Made by a program: the position numbers and the translations under genes
The notes under the pieces: generated by a model
What the model saw: the letters and a program-made list of their open reading frames with translations, nothing else
Database searches by the model: none
Told to the model about the DNA's origin: nothing
Assembly: GCA_021613535.1 (NCBI GenBank)
Contig: CP075496.1
Location: 9,424,001-9,488,000 of the forward strand
DNA length: 64,000 bases
Direction of reading: 5' to 3'
Origin: Adineta vaga
Lineage: Eukaryota > Rotifera
Shown: piece by piece, positions 11,099 to 23,328 of the stretch
Layout of the letters: each line of letters begins with the position of its first letter
Position numbering within the stretch: the stretch's first letter is position 1

Positions 11099-12043
11099 TT
11101 ATCGATTATAGATTTATTCTATGGAAATCTAAATTAATGCAGTAAAAAAATGGATTGAAATTGCTGTTTTCAGTGATGTTTATCATTCATATGTTTTACT
11201 TTTTTCTACCAATTCTATGAACAAAAATTTAGTTTTCAAAAGAAAGATTGCAAATGTCAAGATGTTAGAAGAGACAATCAATACTAGATTGATAACTATT
11301 TTAATTAACTTTGTTGTTTTGGGAATTTTTCGATTGAGAAAATGAAGATATTCTATTATAGCTTTACTAGAAGCTAATGATTCTCTAGGAAGTGATTAGA
11401 TTAATCTAATATGACAGTTGGAAGTTTATTTTAATGATTCTTAATCAGAGCCCATTGATTATTATAAAATAAATATTAACCAGTCATTTGGGTGTGGGTA
11501 TTAGCGCCATCTGTTGCAAGTTAAGAGATGCAACAGTTGTCCGATCATTTGCAGACTTTATTTCATATATATATATAATTTGTTTCATTAATTAGTATAT
11601 CGAAAAAAGTCGAATATTATTTTCAATTATAAACACGTGCGATTTCATTGAAACAGTCATCATTCTCCGTACAGGTATTTCGGTATTTATGACAATATTT
11701 TTATCATGTTTTAGTCAATTGTTTTGAATCATTCTTGGTCAGTTATGTTATAGTACAACGTTTGCAAGCATCTTGCAATAATTGATTGGTGAAACCTTCT
11801 CAGAAAACTAACGATCCTCTGATTTCAAAATAATATTTTGTATAAATACATTTATTAGTTTTAAAAAACGTTAGAATTCATCGATGCAAGATATCATCGT
11901 TAAGTAGACTCTGTTTTCATGGATATTTGCTTATTTTATTTTAAAAAAAAGAACACTGATGTACATTCACAATATTCTCTTATATACACGAGAGAATGAA
12001 TATACTTTTTTTTACAGCTAGCAACATAATCAAGCGTTTGTTT
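11099..12043. other. Intergenic
   Basis: No gene. Holds a TGGGTGTGGGTA patch at 11489-11500, a CTGTTGCA/TGCAACAG inverted repeat at 11511-11536 (loop 10), and a short TA repeat near 11566-11577. Confidence 0.45.
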
Positions 12044-13462
12044 CTATACAAAAAATTTAAGACAACAATTCCATCGATATTTGATTGAAACCCAGTCATT
12101 CGTTTCAGCCAGGGTATAAACGAGTTTTTCAGCTTGTACTCTGTTTTCCATCATTCGTTTGAAACCATCTTCGATTCCATTCAATCCACCTGGCATATTT
12201 GTCACTCTGTTTGGTTTTAATAAACCTTTTGGTAATAAATAATCAGTCATTAATTTGCAAAATTTCTCAGCAAATTCTTTGTCTTCACGTTTAGCTGGGA
12301 AGTATTGACCGAAGAGAAGTTTCTCAAAGCCGAATATTGTGTATATTAATACTCGATATTCTGTAATATGTGCTGGTAGTTCTCGTTTTATGAAAGGTAA
12401 AACGGTTACTAGTTTTGACTGTTTTGACGTTAATGTCGCACACAATAATTTTGTTGAATCTTTCTCCGAAATACAATCGAATCCGTATGTTAGATCTCCA
12501 TTTGTAACTTCGATTATCTTAGAAACAACATTCGGATCATTATAATCAAAACAAATATCCGCACCAAGTCCTTGAAGATACTCATGACGCGCAGGTGATG
12601 CTGTAGTAATTACATGACAACCAATGGATTTAGCTAATTGAATAGCGCATTGTCCAACACTTGTACTACCTGCCCAGACAAGAAAATTGGTATTAACTGT
12701 CGCAGGTGGAAATGGCAAACCCATCTCATGAAATATGCCAAGAGCTGCTGTTATAGAAACAAGTGGAAGTGTAACAGCTTGTTCAGGTGTCATTGTCGAT
12801 GGATAACGAAAAACGAGCGATGCTTCTTGTACAACGTATTCCGAGAAAGCACCGCGAATATTCATTTCTGGATCGAGACCACCATGAACACAACCAACAA
12901 CACGTTCATCCTTTTTATAATTACCTAAATAATGAATAATTATCATATCTAAATAACACATAGAAATTGTTTCCGCCAAAACTATTATGTGACTATTGAA
13001 GTACAAATAAGTACTGGAATTTATTTTTACACGTGGGGATGAATCTTGCTTCGATTTCTCCTGTCCTTTTTTCAATTATAAAAGCAGTTGTCAACTATTA
13101 GGTACTTATCGAAAATTAATAACATTCAATAGTTTTCTTCATAGATAATCGAAGAAGAGATATGTATTCATACCAGCAGCCTTCTTCCCTATGCCAACGA
13201 CTACACCAGCAAAATCACAACCAACTATTGATCCTTCTTTAGCCAAACCAAATTGAACATGTTTCCAATCTGTTGGATTCTGTGCAACATGCGTAACTTT
13301 AATTAGAAGTTCTGTAGGTTCATATTTTGGCAACTAGGAAGAAAGAAATAATCAGGAAAATATGTACGTCTATTTCATAAAAATAAGTAAATCGCTGAAT
13401 CTTACAGGTAGTTTTTCAATACGAAGTTTTTTATATTCGCCTACAACTAAAGCCACTGGCAT
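12044..13462 (-). CDS. MDR-family NAD(P)H oxidoreductase, copy 1 of tandem pair
   Basis: Exons 13406-13462, 13174-13333 and 12044-12924 (minus strand) join in phase to 365 residues starting MPVALVVGEYKKLRIEKLPV. It has the GroES-like N-terminus (VAQNPTDWKHVQFGLAKEG, VGCDFAGVVVGIG) and the Rossmann domain (FLVWAGSTSVGQCAIQLAKS) of medium-chain dehydrogenases/reductases without the catalytic and structural zinc cysteines, closest in style to fungal ToxD-like enoyl reductase/quinone oxidoreductases. Substrate cannot be read from sequence. Introns are 72 and 249 bp. A near-copy follows at 14217; see there for the identity pattern. Fungal-style motifs hint at old horizontal transfer followed by intron gain (inference). 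Confidence 0.85.
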
Positions 13463-14216
13463 GATGTATATACTCTGAAAAATAGTTAGAAATGGAAGAA
13501 TATGTGAGGAAAAAACATGACTATATTCTTCTCTTTTATCGTACTTTTTCTTCTTCTTCTTCTTCCAAGTTTTTAATTATTTTGGTACTCTACGAATCTT
13601 ATGTTCTAATTTCACTTTTTTGTATTCATCTAAGTGTTGACAATTAACTCTCAGAATAGTTTGTGGAATGTATTGAGAGAAAATATTCCAATCTCCGTTT
13701 ACAATTTTTACGAAAAATTGCGCATACTTCAAAAAACAATCAACTTCTTGTGTAATTAATCGAAAAATAAATTTCGAGTAACGAATAAAGTGAACACAGT
13801 ATAAGTTGAGTCATCGAGATGTGAAAATATTAAAAACTATGAATATAGTTCCACGTCGAAAAATTCAAAAACTCTTATCATAAAAATGATTTTGTCTCTC
13901 TCATGCCTTTGTGAATCTTTTCAATAGTTGATAATTACATATAAGAATAAGGAATCTTAGGCATTCACATATGGTGCCTTTTCTTCCATATTTAATCTTC
14001 TTTGAAACCTTTTCAAAACATTTCTCGTTGAATGCTCTTTAACTAGAAACGCATAAACATACTAGTTTTTCTTACAATGATGTTATGAATTACGTGGTAA
14101 AACTGACTAACTTTCATATCGTTCATAAGATAAGTTTTTGTGAGAATGTCTTATGTCTGTATAAAATAGCAAGAAATTTGAGTATATATATATATAAATA
14201 CATCAAAACATTTTCT
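13463..14216. other. Spacer between tandem MDR genes; TTC repeat
   Basis: The first 100 bp upstream of the copy 1 start are homologous to the segment upstream of copy 2 (15906 onward), including a (TTC)n run at about 13547-13565, so the duplicated unit includes the promoter. The remainder is unremarkable AT-rich DNA. Confidence 0.55.
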
Positions 14217-15905
14217 CTATGCAAAAAGTTTAAGACAACAATTCCATCGATATTTGATTGAAACCCAGTCATTCGTTTCAGCCAGAGTATAAACGAGTTT
14301 TTCAGCTTGTACTCTGTTTTCCATCATTCGTTTGAAACCATCTTCGATTCCATTCAATCCACCTGGCATCTTTGTCACTCTGTTTGCCTTTAATAAACCT
14401 TTTGGTAATAAATAATCGGTCATTAATTTGTAAAACTTCTCGGCAAACTCTCTGTCTTCACGTTTAGCCGGATAATATTGACCAAAGAGAAGTCTCTCAA
14501 TTCCAAATATTGTGTACATTAATACTCGATATTCTGTAATATGTGCTGGTAATTCCGCTTTTATAAACGGTAAAACAGTTACTAGTTTTGATTGGTTTCC
14601 TGTCAATGCCGCACATATTAATTTCGTTGATTCTTTCTCGGAAATGCAATCAAATCCGTATGTTAGATCTCCATTTGTAACTTCGATTATCTTAGAAACA
14701 ACATTCGGATCATTATAATCAAAACAAATATCCGCACCAAGTCCTTGAAGATACTCATGACGCGCAGGTGATGCTGTAGTAATTACATGACAACCAATGG
14801 ATTTAGCTAATTGAATAGCGCATTGTCCAACACTTGTACTACCTGCCCAGACAAGAAAATTGGTATTAACTGTCGCAGGTGGAAATGGCAAACCCATCTC
14901 ATGAAATATGCCAAGAGCTGCTGTTATAGAAACAAGTGGAAGTGTAACAGCTTGTTCAGGTGTCATTGTCGATGGATAACGAAAAACGAGCGATGCTTCT
15001 TGTACAACATATTCCGAGAAAGCACCGCGAATATTCATTTCTGGATCGAGACCACCATGAACACAACCAACAACACGTTCATCTTTTCTATAATTACCTA
15101 AATAATGAATAATTATCATATCCAAATAACACATAGAAATTGTTTATGCGAAAAGGATTATGCTACTGTTGGAGTACAAATAAGTGCTGGAGTTCACGTT
15201 TACACGTCTGAATTAATCTTGGTTTTGTTTATCATCTTCTTTTTTCAATTATGAAAGCGATTGTTAACCTTTGAGTTACAAAAAAAAGTGCTTTTCCTTC
15301 TGTTTCTTTTATGAAGAACCTATACGATTAGATTATATTTTCTCATTAATCTGCATTAGTGTCATAGTCTGCAAGTTAGCTGATGAAATGAATGAGTGAA
15401 CGGAAAGAGTCAGAAGAAATGAAAAACAGAAGAATGACTATATCAGAAGTGTGAAAGCTCACTGATAACATCTATTGATATAGAATGTACTATTCATTAA
15501 ATAAGCAGATAGATGAATAACATGAGTGATTATCCGCTGTATAAGTACTTATCGAAAATTAATAACATTCAATAGTTTTCTTCATAGATAATCGAAGAAG
15601 AGATATGTATTCATACCAGCAGCCTTCTTCCCTATGCCAACGACTACACCAGCAAAATCACAACCAACTATTGATCCTTCTTTAGCCAAACCAAATTGAA
15701 CATGTTTCCAATCTGTTGGATTCTGTGCAACATGCGTAACTTTAATTAGAAGTTCTGTAGGTTCATATTTTGGCAACTAGGAAGAAAGAAATAATTAGGA
15801 AAATATGTACGTCTATTTCATAAAAATAAGTAAATCGCTGAATCTTACAGGTAGTTTTTCAATACGAAGTTTTTTATATTCGCCTACAACTAAAGCCACT
15901 GGCAT
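14217..15905 (-). CDS. MDR-family NAD(P)H oxidoreductase, copy 2 of tandem pair
   Basis: Exons 15849-15905, 15617-15776 and 14217-15097 mirror copy 1 exactly in length and phase and give 365 residues. Exons 1-2 encode the same protein as copy 1. In exon 3 the part 14654-15008 is base-for-base identical to 12481-12835 in copy 1, whereas the 3' part (14217-14653) differs at many positions, giving changes such as SEKDSTKLLCATLTSKQ versus SEKESTKLICAALTGNQ. The second intron is 519 bp here against 249 bp in copy 1 because of an extra 270-bp segment that is unrelated to copy 1. Function as for copy 1: zinc-free MDR reductase; divergence of the C-terminal half may alter the substrate pocket. Confidence 0.85.
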
Positions 15906-17296
15906 GATGTATATTACTCTCAAAAGATAATTATAAATGAAAGAATAGAGGAGGAAAAGAACATGACTATTCTTCTCTTTTATCGTACTTTTTCTTCTTC
16001 TTCTTCCAATCTTTTAATTTTGCTAACACGCTATTAATCTCATCTTCGATTCTCGCTGTCAATATTCACCAAAGTGTTTACATTTAGCCTTCAAGAAAGT
16101 TCCTCTCATGTACTTCGAAAATATATGCTAATCTCTATCTACAGTCTTTTCAATAGTTCTTAGTTGAATACAAGAATATAGCATTTCAAATATGAATACG
16201 TAGTCTCTTGTTTTCATGTTTATTCTCTATGTTAATCCTATCAAAATATTTCACATTAAATGTTCTTTACGTAAAGATGGGTAAACATGCTAGTATTTCT
16301 TATAATGATATTATCAACTATATATAGTAGAAAAGAAACAACTTGTACGTCGTTTGGTTTTCTATAATGAAACTTAAACTGTTTGTATCATGAATGATCA
16401 TTTAATTTCTTATTATGTAGTTCGTCAAACTATCAAGAAAAACAATGTATGTATGTACTGAAGGAACATATCGTGAAGAAGAGCAATTTTAAATAATTGA
16501 AACAACAATTTATCACTAATAAGGAATGACTTCATTGATCATTACCTACTAAAGGTACTACTGAATGCTAGAATATCGATATTATGATGATTCATGCATA
16601 TATAGAAGGAATCAATTATCGATCGTTTATTCTTGTTTAAATTAATCAGAATAGTCAAATAAAATCATATTATCATGTTTCAAATAATCACTAATCTTGT
16701 TTTTTTTAAATGAAGATGACTTTTACTCCGTCTGTTCATTGAATGGTTTCATTAGATTTCAAGGTAAGAAGAAAACGTTAGAAAACAAGTGTTGTTCACC
16801 GACTGAAGTAGATAATAATGGTTTTCCAGAATTTTCATTGTAAGAATATATAGGATTGTTCTAATGGTATCAAAGAGCTTAGTTGCTATTATAAAAATTG
16901 CTTTTTTAATGAACATAATTATCAAAATAATGATTTAGTATTGCAGTGAAACTTCTCTATAATACGTACCGTCAGTACTTTCAAAAAAGATGATCATCAA
17001 TTTCATCGATCTGATTCATTTTTAATACACCACATACATTTATACATTTAGAGTATACATATACAAACATTTCTGTTTATTATATAATATTTTTTTGCAT
17101 TTTGTCAATGAAACATTGCCAAATATGAGAAGAATAATTAAGGAACTTTCTACCTTTCACGTGCTCATGAACGATTGTGAGCATCTTATTTATATTGTTT
17201 TTCAAATTTATATTTAAAATAGAAAAAAAAACTAGAATATTTGAAGATGATATTGTCTATTTGTTACATAAAAAAATAAAATCAATGGTTTCATAC
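15906..17296. other. Intergenic, start homologous to upstream of copy 1
   Basis: About 1.4 kb. The proximal part with its TTC repeat near 16000 is the duplicated promoter segment. Beyond it I see no gene, repeat or RNA. Confidence 0.5.
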
Positions 17297-19024
17297 TCAA
17301 CGAATCCACATTTGAAGAATCGAACTAACATGTGTATCTCTTGAAATTGAACATGTCGACGGTAATTGTTCATGAAACCATTGAATTAATTCATCATTCA
17401 TTGTTGATAAAAGTTTTTGTTTACCTCTATCATCTTTACATTGAAATGTTAATGAACGAAGATTAGTCATTGTATTGATAAGATTCAGTATATCATTGCG
17501 ATGTTGAACATCAATAACAAGTGTTTGACATTGACGTCCAAGTGGTGAACTAGCTAATGAATGACATTCATCTGTATTAAAATATGAATTATAGATCATC
17601 GATTGTTTATTAAAGAAATCGACTCGACGAATCGATTGATTTGTTAATGAGAACAAAGTTACATCTAAATCTGATAAATGAGAAAATCTCAATAGATAAA
17701 GATGTGGTGCACGATTTAATAAACATTGTAATTGTTCATATGCCGATGGACTTGATAATAAAGTAACATCAAGTGATTTTAAATGATTTAATGAAGAAAT
17801 ATTACGCAGAAATTCTTCATTAAATGGAAGTATTAAGTCTAAATGAGAAAGATTTGGAAATTGTATTGATGTACAAACGAAATGATTTAAAGTATTTCTA
17901 TCACATTGAAGATTTTTAACATAATTATATGATTGATAATCATTTTTATTTAGTAATGTTGATTTCGAACAGGATTCTTCAATAAAATGATAATCATGAA
18001 ATATATATGGAAGAGTATAAAGAATAGCACTATTAAATGGATCTGATGAATTCCAGTCACATCGAACATACCATTGATGTTTTTTAATCCAAAATTCGGT
18101 TTGAAATGTCGTTAATAATTCATCAGCAGCATCATCAATATTATAATTTTGTGGAAATTGAAAAGACATTTTAAATTGAAAAGATTTTAAATTTGGAAGA
18201 TAATCATGAAGAATTGTTTGCCATTCATCACCATCTAATAAAAGATATGATGTACTGATTGTTAATGAATGTAAATAAGGCATCTGTTGAAAAAGATTCA
18301 CCATTGATGGTATTGAACCATCGTATGAAAGAGTTAATTTAGTTAATAATGGTAGAGTCATTGGAAGTTTTTCGATCTTTTCTGTACATACAATAGTAGT
18401 AGATAATTGTCGAAGAGAAGGTGTTTGCTGAAAAACATATGATAAATAATGAAAATCACAGATAATATTTTTTATTGAGAGATATTTCATAGATGATGAT
18501 ATACTTGATAATTCCGAGAAACATGTACCTTTGGAGATGAGACTATCCAAATGACAATTGATTAATTTTGGTAATTTCCAAATATGATCAATTAATTGTT
18601 TTTCTTTATATTCACAGAAACATTTAACTAATTTCAAATGCGTTATTTGTTGACATTGGACGATGATTTGATTTAATAGATCTATTGATTGAATAGAATA
18701 TAACGAAAGTGATTTGAGATGAACAAATTGATTTAGTAGAAAACTTTGTGATAGAAATATTTGTGGAAGATTTGGTGTTTCATCATCATTAGATAAATGA
18801 AGTGAAACAATTTTATTACTAATTTTTGACAAATGTTGTTGACAGATAAGATCAAAATCATATTTTGAAATCGATCGAAAATCCACCGAATACGAATGAA
18901 AAGATACATGAAGAAGTTGATTTAATCGAGAATTTAAATTAAAGAATACATGGAAAAGATCACGAATAGAAAAATATTCAAATATATCGAGTAATATTTC
19001 ATTTGGAAGATATTCAAGCTTCAT
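17297..19024 (-). CDS. F-box/LRR-like protein, single exon
   Basis: Open frame of 575 residues from ATG 19024. N-terminus MKLEYLPNEILLDIFEYFSI is a textbook F-box (L-P-N-E-I-L-L-x-I-F-x-Y-F). About 15 Leu-rich segments follow, e.g. HLKSLSLYSIQSIDLLNQI and KSLDVTLLSSPSAYEQL, consistent with an LRR solenoid. A central Trp-rich block (EFWIKKHQWYVRCDW) is shared with the F-box genes at 5931 and 36586. Unlike those two it has no intron, which could mean retroposition or intron loss. Role inferred from family: SCF-type ubiquitin-ligase adaptor. Confidence 0.85.
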   Translation of the reverse strand: MKLEYLPNEILLDIFEYFSIRDLFHVFFNLNSRLNQLLHVSFHSYSVDFRSISKYDFDLICQQHLSKISNKIVSLHLSNDDETPNLPQIFLSQSFLLNQFVHLKSLSLYSIQSIDLLNQIIVQCQQITHLKLVKCFCEYKEKQLIDHIWKLPKLINCHLDSLISKGTCFSELSSISSSMKYLSIKNIICDFHYLSYVFQQTPSLRQLSTTIVCTEKIEKLPMTLPLLTKLTLSYDGSIPSMVNLFQQMPYLHSLTISTSYLLLDGDEWQTILHDYLPNLKSFQFKMSFQFPQNYNIDDAADELLTTFQTEFWIKKHQWYVRCDWNSSDPFNSAILYTLPYIFHDYHFIEESCSKSTLLNKNDYQSYNYVKNLQCDRNTLNHFVCTSIQFPNLSHLDLILPFNEEFLRNISSLNHLKSLDVTLLSSPSAYEQLQCLLNRAPHLYLLRFSHLSDLDVTLFSLTNQSIRRVDFFNKQSMIYNSYFNTDECHSLASSPLGRQCQTLVIDVQHRNDILNLINTMTNLRSLTFQCKDDRGKQKLLSTMNDELIQWFHEQLPSTCSISRDTHVSSILQMWIR

Positions 19025-21222
19025 ATCATTTGATGTTTTTGTGTTATGATAATGAAAAATACACGTTTATTTGTATTCATGTTTTTCTCTTTCTGTCACG
19101 TAAAATAATAATTTGATCGAATAAGAAAACTTGTCACTTCTCCTTTCTGAACAACAACGCCCTCTAGAGATACATTTTTTAATTACAACATCACAATATT
19201 CTATCATTGAAAAAGTCTCTGATACAAATTCGAGATTCTACGAAAAAAAAAACAAAGCTTATATTCTTGTTAAAAAGTAAATTTTCTCGCATATTATTAT
19301 GTTTTGACAAGTTTATAAAAATATTAGACGTATATTTTTCTGAAATTATCATCGAAAACAAACTATATCAATAAATTAAAGAGGAAAGAGAAACATTCTC
19401 ATTTTCTCATTAAACATCAAAACAATCTTGTTTATTCAAGTAAAGCGATCTATTTATATTATATATCATAATTGATTTCGTTGTTATAGAATTCACCCTC
19501 GGTTAATTGCTTATAGCGATATGTAATTATTATCGTCAAATCATAAATACAACAACAACAACAACAACAAGTACCGACATATGACAACAGTTAAGAAATT
19601 TTTGTTGACTTCTTTGTCACGAAAGTAATAGAGTTTACTAGAAGATCGCGAGGAAATATATAAGTTTCTATTTAATCTCAATTTTCGATAATCAAATGTT
19701 GAATTAATGTCACCATACGAACAAATAAATATACTATTTCCATTTAAAGAAGACTTGCTGTGACACAAAAAAAGAACATTAAATAATTGTTCTATATTTT
19801 CTGCTCATTTTCAGTATTTATCATGAGAAAAAAATCTTTCTTTTTCTTACTAATATTTATATGATCTTAGGATCGCAGTTATAAAAGCATGTGAAGCAAC
19901 AGTGTATAACTAGTTATTCCTTCGACAAACACAGTCGGATCTATAGAATAGGATAGCATTTATTTAAGATTAAATAAATGTAGTAAACCTGTATGACTTC
20001 GAGCAAGATAAGAGAATTTATAAGATCATAACGAGCAATTTGATCAGCTTTTTGCATTCACAGCTGATGCGGAAGAAGATAAATATCGACTCTCAACAAA
20101 CCTTTTTTGATGTTATGACTTCTGTGATGATATTAGTGTAAATAAAAGAAAGAGAGCTAATTCGTTACCTGGGAATCCACACCCACATACCCTCAAGATG
20201 GTTACTTATCACAAAGTCCAATATGTGCTTTCCAATAAATCAAGTTTATTTTACAAATCCGACACAACATATACAATATTCATTTTTCTGTATAATTTAC
20301 AGCTGAATCTTAAATTGAAATTAGTCAAGGAACTATTTTAAGTTGTAGTCAGCGTTCTGAGAATGAAGTCAAAGTCCATATTCATGATTTTCTACATGTA
20401 TATGTTCATGCAATAGTCCGTCATATGAAAAGTGGACAAGTGTCAAGATGCCGTCGTAAAATACATGCAAATAAATTAAAGAAATGTTAACATAAGTCTT
20501 GAGATTTCGATCATTTTTCTTCATCAAAATGATTTATATTATTTACTGCGCGAATAGTAAGAGCACACTGTTCTATTTACTTTTGAAGCAAAAGTTTCTA
20601 ACTTTAATGTTTAATTAGTTATTTGGCAATGACATACTATATGATCAAATAAACAAGACAAAAAGTCAGTCATAGTAAATACATAAAACTATTAATCATT
20701 TCAATTTTTTTCGCGTTTGCATAGATGACTGAATTATATGTAAGAATCGAAAACCATGCTATAGCTACTCATTCTTTACCTTCTCTTTCGCTGAAAAATG
20801 TTGATTATCATTCAACATGCTCGTTTTTAAGAGTAAATATTTTTCTTCACAGATTACTTTTTTTATCGCCTTTAGTTTTACAAAAAAGAAACTTCACTTC
20901 CTACGAGTAAGAAGAAAATAAAATATATATACTAAGAAGCTAAGATATTACCTTTTATGGTTAGGGTTAATAAAGACATATATGCTGTAATGATTAAATT
21001 AAGTTAATCTTTTTATTGAAAAATATGCATACTGTTTTGTCCAATGTTTTCTGTGTGTATACAATACAAGCAGACGAAACGCCTTCTTCTACATAACGTT
21101 TCGTGGTTATCTTGCAGACATTTGCGTAGGAAGAGTTATGGATATAAATTTTTTTCTCTCATCTATCCAGTTGTCAAGTTAATTAATTATATAATACGTA
21201 GTTATCTATTTATATTTTAGAA
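19025..21222. other. Intergenic, 2.2 kb
   Basis: No supported gene. Contains a (CAA)n microsatellite at about 19548-19570 and a CCACACCCACATACCC patch (reverse of the TGTGGG hexamer) at 20177-20192. Two small open frames (19541-19768 minus, 20725-20910 plus) have no coding character. Confidence 0.5.
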
Positions 21223-23328
21223 ATGTCCAAACAAGCAGACAGACATCCTGCATGTCTATTTCGTACAGGTATTTCATAGATATATTGTAATAAGAATCGA
21301 ATAGAGCATGTCAATTAATTAGCATTTTTCCAAACGAATATATTTTTGTTATAGACAAGCCGTGGCTTGATCGACAGTTTAAGGCAGACGGATCCATTGT
21401 GAAACCTGAGGAACTCATTAGTTCGACACAAGATCCTCCTGACAAAGTCGATAGTGATACTCTCAATCGTGTTCACGGTTCAATAGCTGGAATGGCTCTA
21501 GGTGATGCTCTCGGCGCTTTTGTTGAATTTCGACCACGTGAATTTCTTCTCGCCAATCCAGTCAAAAATCTACAAGGAGGAGGAACTTGGGGCCTCGAAA
21601 AAGGACAGGTACATCATCTCTCTAATAATGTATCTAGTATCGAAAATTTCCTACTATTGCAGCAAAAATTCGATGTAAAAAATACGGTTCTAGATTAGTT
21701 GAGTTCTTTGATAATTTCTGATTGTTTATATAACCAATGATCAATGAAAAATCATTTTAGTTTACCGACGACACTTCGATGGCTCTTTGTCTGGCTAATT
21801 CTTTAATCGCTCGACAAGATTTCGTTCCTTATGATCAATTAGTTCGCTATAAATGGTGGTTCAAAAATGGTTATATGTCTTCAACAGGCAAATGTTTCGA
21901 TATTGGCACAGCAACTAGAGAGTCTCTGACTGAGTTTGAACGTCGTCAAAATGGTTACGCTAACAAACATAGAATACCTATGAAACAAATGAATAATCTT
22001 TCTGATCAGGAACATCTCAAGAAATTCAATGTATATTGCAGTCGCGAAGGTGTAGCCGGCAACGGAGCACTAATGCGACTTGCGCCAGTTCCATTATTCT
22101 TTCACAAACATCCTCTTGAAGCTGTCGCCTTTTCAGGTTTTAGCGGTGCCATTAGTCATGGTGACAGAGTTTCGTTTGATGCTTGCCGTTACTATGGTGC
22201 TCTGATTGTTGCTGCTGTACATGGTCTTAGTAAAGAAGAACTAACTAGCAACGAGTTTTATCTTCAGTATCAATATTTATTTAATAACATATCAATTCAT
22301 CCAGAAATTCTGAAAATTGCACAAGGCTCCTATAAACGAAAGGGCGGATATGATCAAGGTATTCGTGGTCGAGGTTATGTCGTCAATGCTTTAGAAGCTG
22401 CTTTGTGGTCTTTTTCGACTACAGACTCATTTGAAACAGGTGCTGTAGCTGCTGTTAGTCTCGGTGATGATACTGATACGACAGCAGCTATCTATGGTCA
22501 ACTAGCTGGTGCTTACTATGGCTACAAAGGTTTGCCAGAACACTGGTTGAAGGATCTGTACGCTGCTAGGTTCATTAGATGTATTAGTAAATGGATTGTT
22601 TATGAAGGAGAGAGATGGCAGCCTGGACATACATCTATCCCAGCTGGTCCATCTTTTCATCCTCCACCGGAGTCTAAGTTAGCTAACAGCTCATCATACA
22701 AGAAGGAGAAACCTTTGACTGAGCATGCAAGGCATAACCCAACACCTTCAGATGCATCAAAAGCTGAACAGTTCAGAAAAAAATATTCTAAAATCAATCC
22801 GAACCACACTGCTTCAAATTCGACAATCCATTCTAATAGCACGTCATCTTCGAAGTTAAAATCTACTTCAGAAAAATCAGAAATCAACCCGAGTAAACAT
22901 ACTTCTGGTACATCATTATATAACACTGATGCTCCTCAAGCGTCTTCCTCAGAATCGAATTCTCAACGACATTCATCAAATCACTGGTACTCCATCTACT
23001 CTTTTACATGTAAGATCACTAAGCTCTATTACACATTTATCATTCATACCGTACTAATCTTTAACATTTTGTGTTTTTTTTAGCAATCACTTCGGGTAAA
23101 ACTCCACAGTCATATGATGATGTTTTTAATTGGCTTTGTTCAATAAATCAGAACTATAAGAGTTATGCAGATGCGTTAAGAAAAGATTATGTTGATGGAT
23201 TTTGGCTTCTTAATTACATTGATGATCAATGTCTATATAAAAAATATGGAGTGAAAGATGAAGGTCATCGTCGAGATATTCTCAATTCCATTGAAAAATT
23301 AAAATTAATTAATTCAGCGCAGTTCTGA
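21223..23328 (+). CDS. ADP-ribosyl-hydrolase (ADPRH/DraG family) with C-terminal SAM domain
   Basis: Exons 21223-21268, 21355-21608, 21761-23009 and 23084-23328 join in phase to 597 residues. Residues about 40-340 are an ADP-ribosylglycohydrolase domain: GSIAGMALGDALGAFVEF at the start, the first metal motif FTDDTSMAL, and the second metal/ADP-ribose motif SLGDDTDTTAAIYGQLAGAY; all expected acidic ligands are present, so it should bind two Mg2+ ions and be active. A Ser/Asn-rich linker (about 350-510) leads to a SAM domain (VFNWLCSINQNYKSYADAL ... VDGFWLLNYIDDQ), encoded mainly by the last exon. SAM domains bind proteins or RNA and often multimerise, so the hydrolase is probably targeted. Enzymes of this family remove ADP-ribose from Arg, Ser or O-acetyl-ADP-ribose; which one is not decidable here. 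Confidence 0.88.

Noticed and set aside
11511-11536. CTGTTGCA...TGCAACAG hairpin as a terminator or small RNA
   Set aside because: Eight-base arms with a ten-base loop in isolation; no transcript or family evidence.
12638-12928. Cys/Trp-rich plus-strand frames in both oxidoreductase copies (also 14811-15101)
   Set aside because: Antisense shadows; they are alike only because the genes are duplicated.
20953-20966. GGTTAGGGTTAA as a vertebrate-type telomere repeat
   Set aside because: Only about one and a half units, no array, and not the hexamer seen elsewhere in the window.
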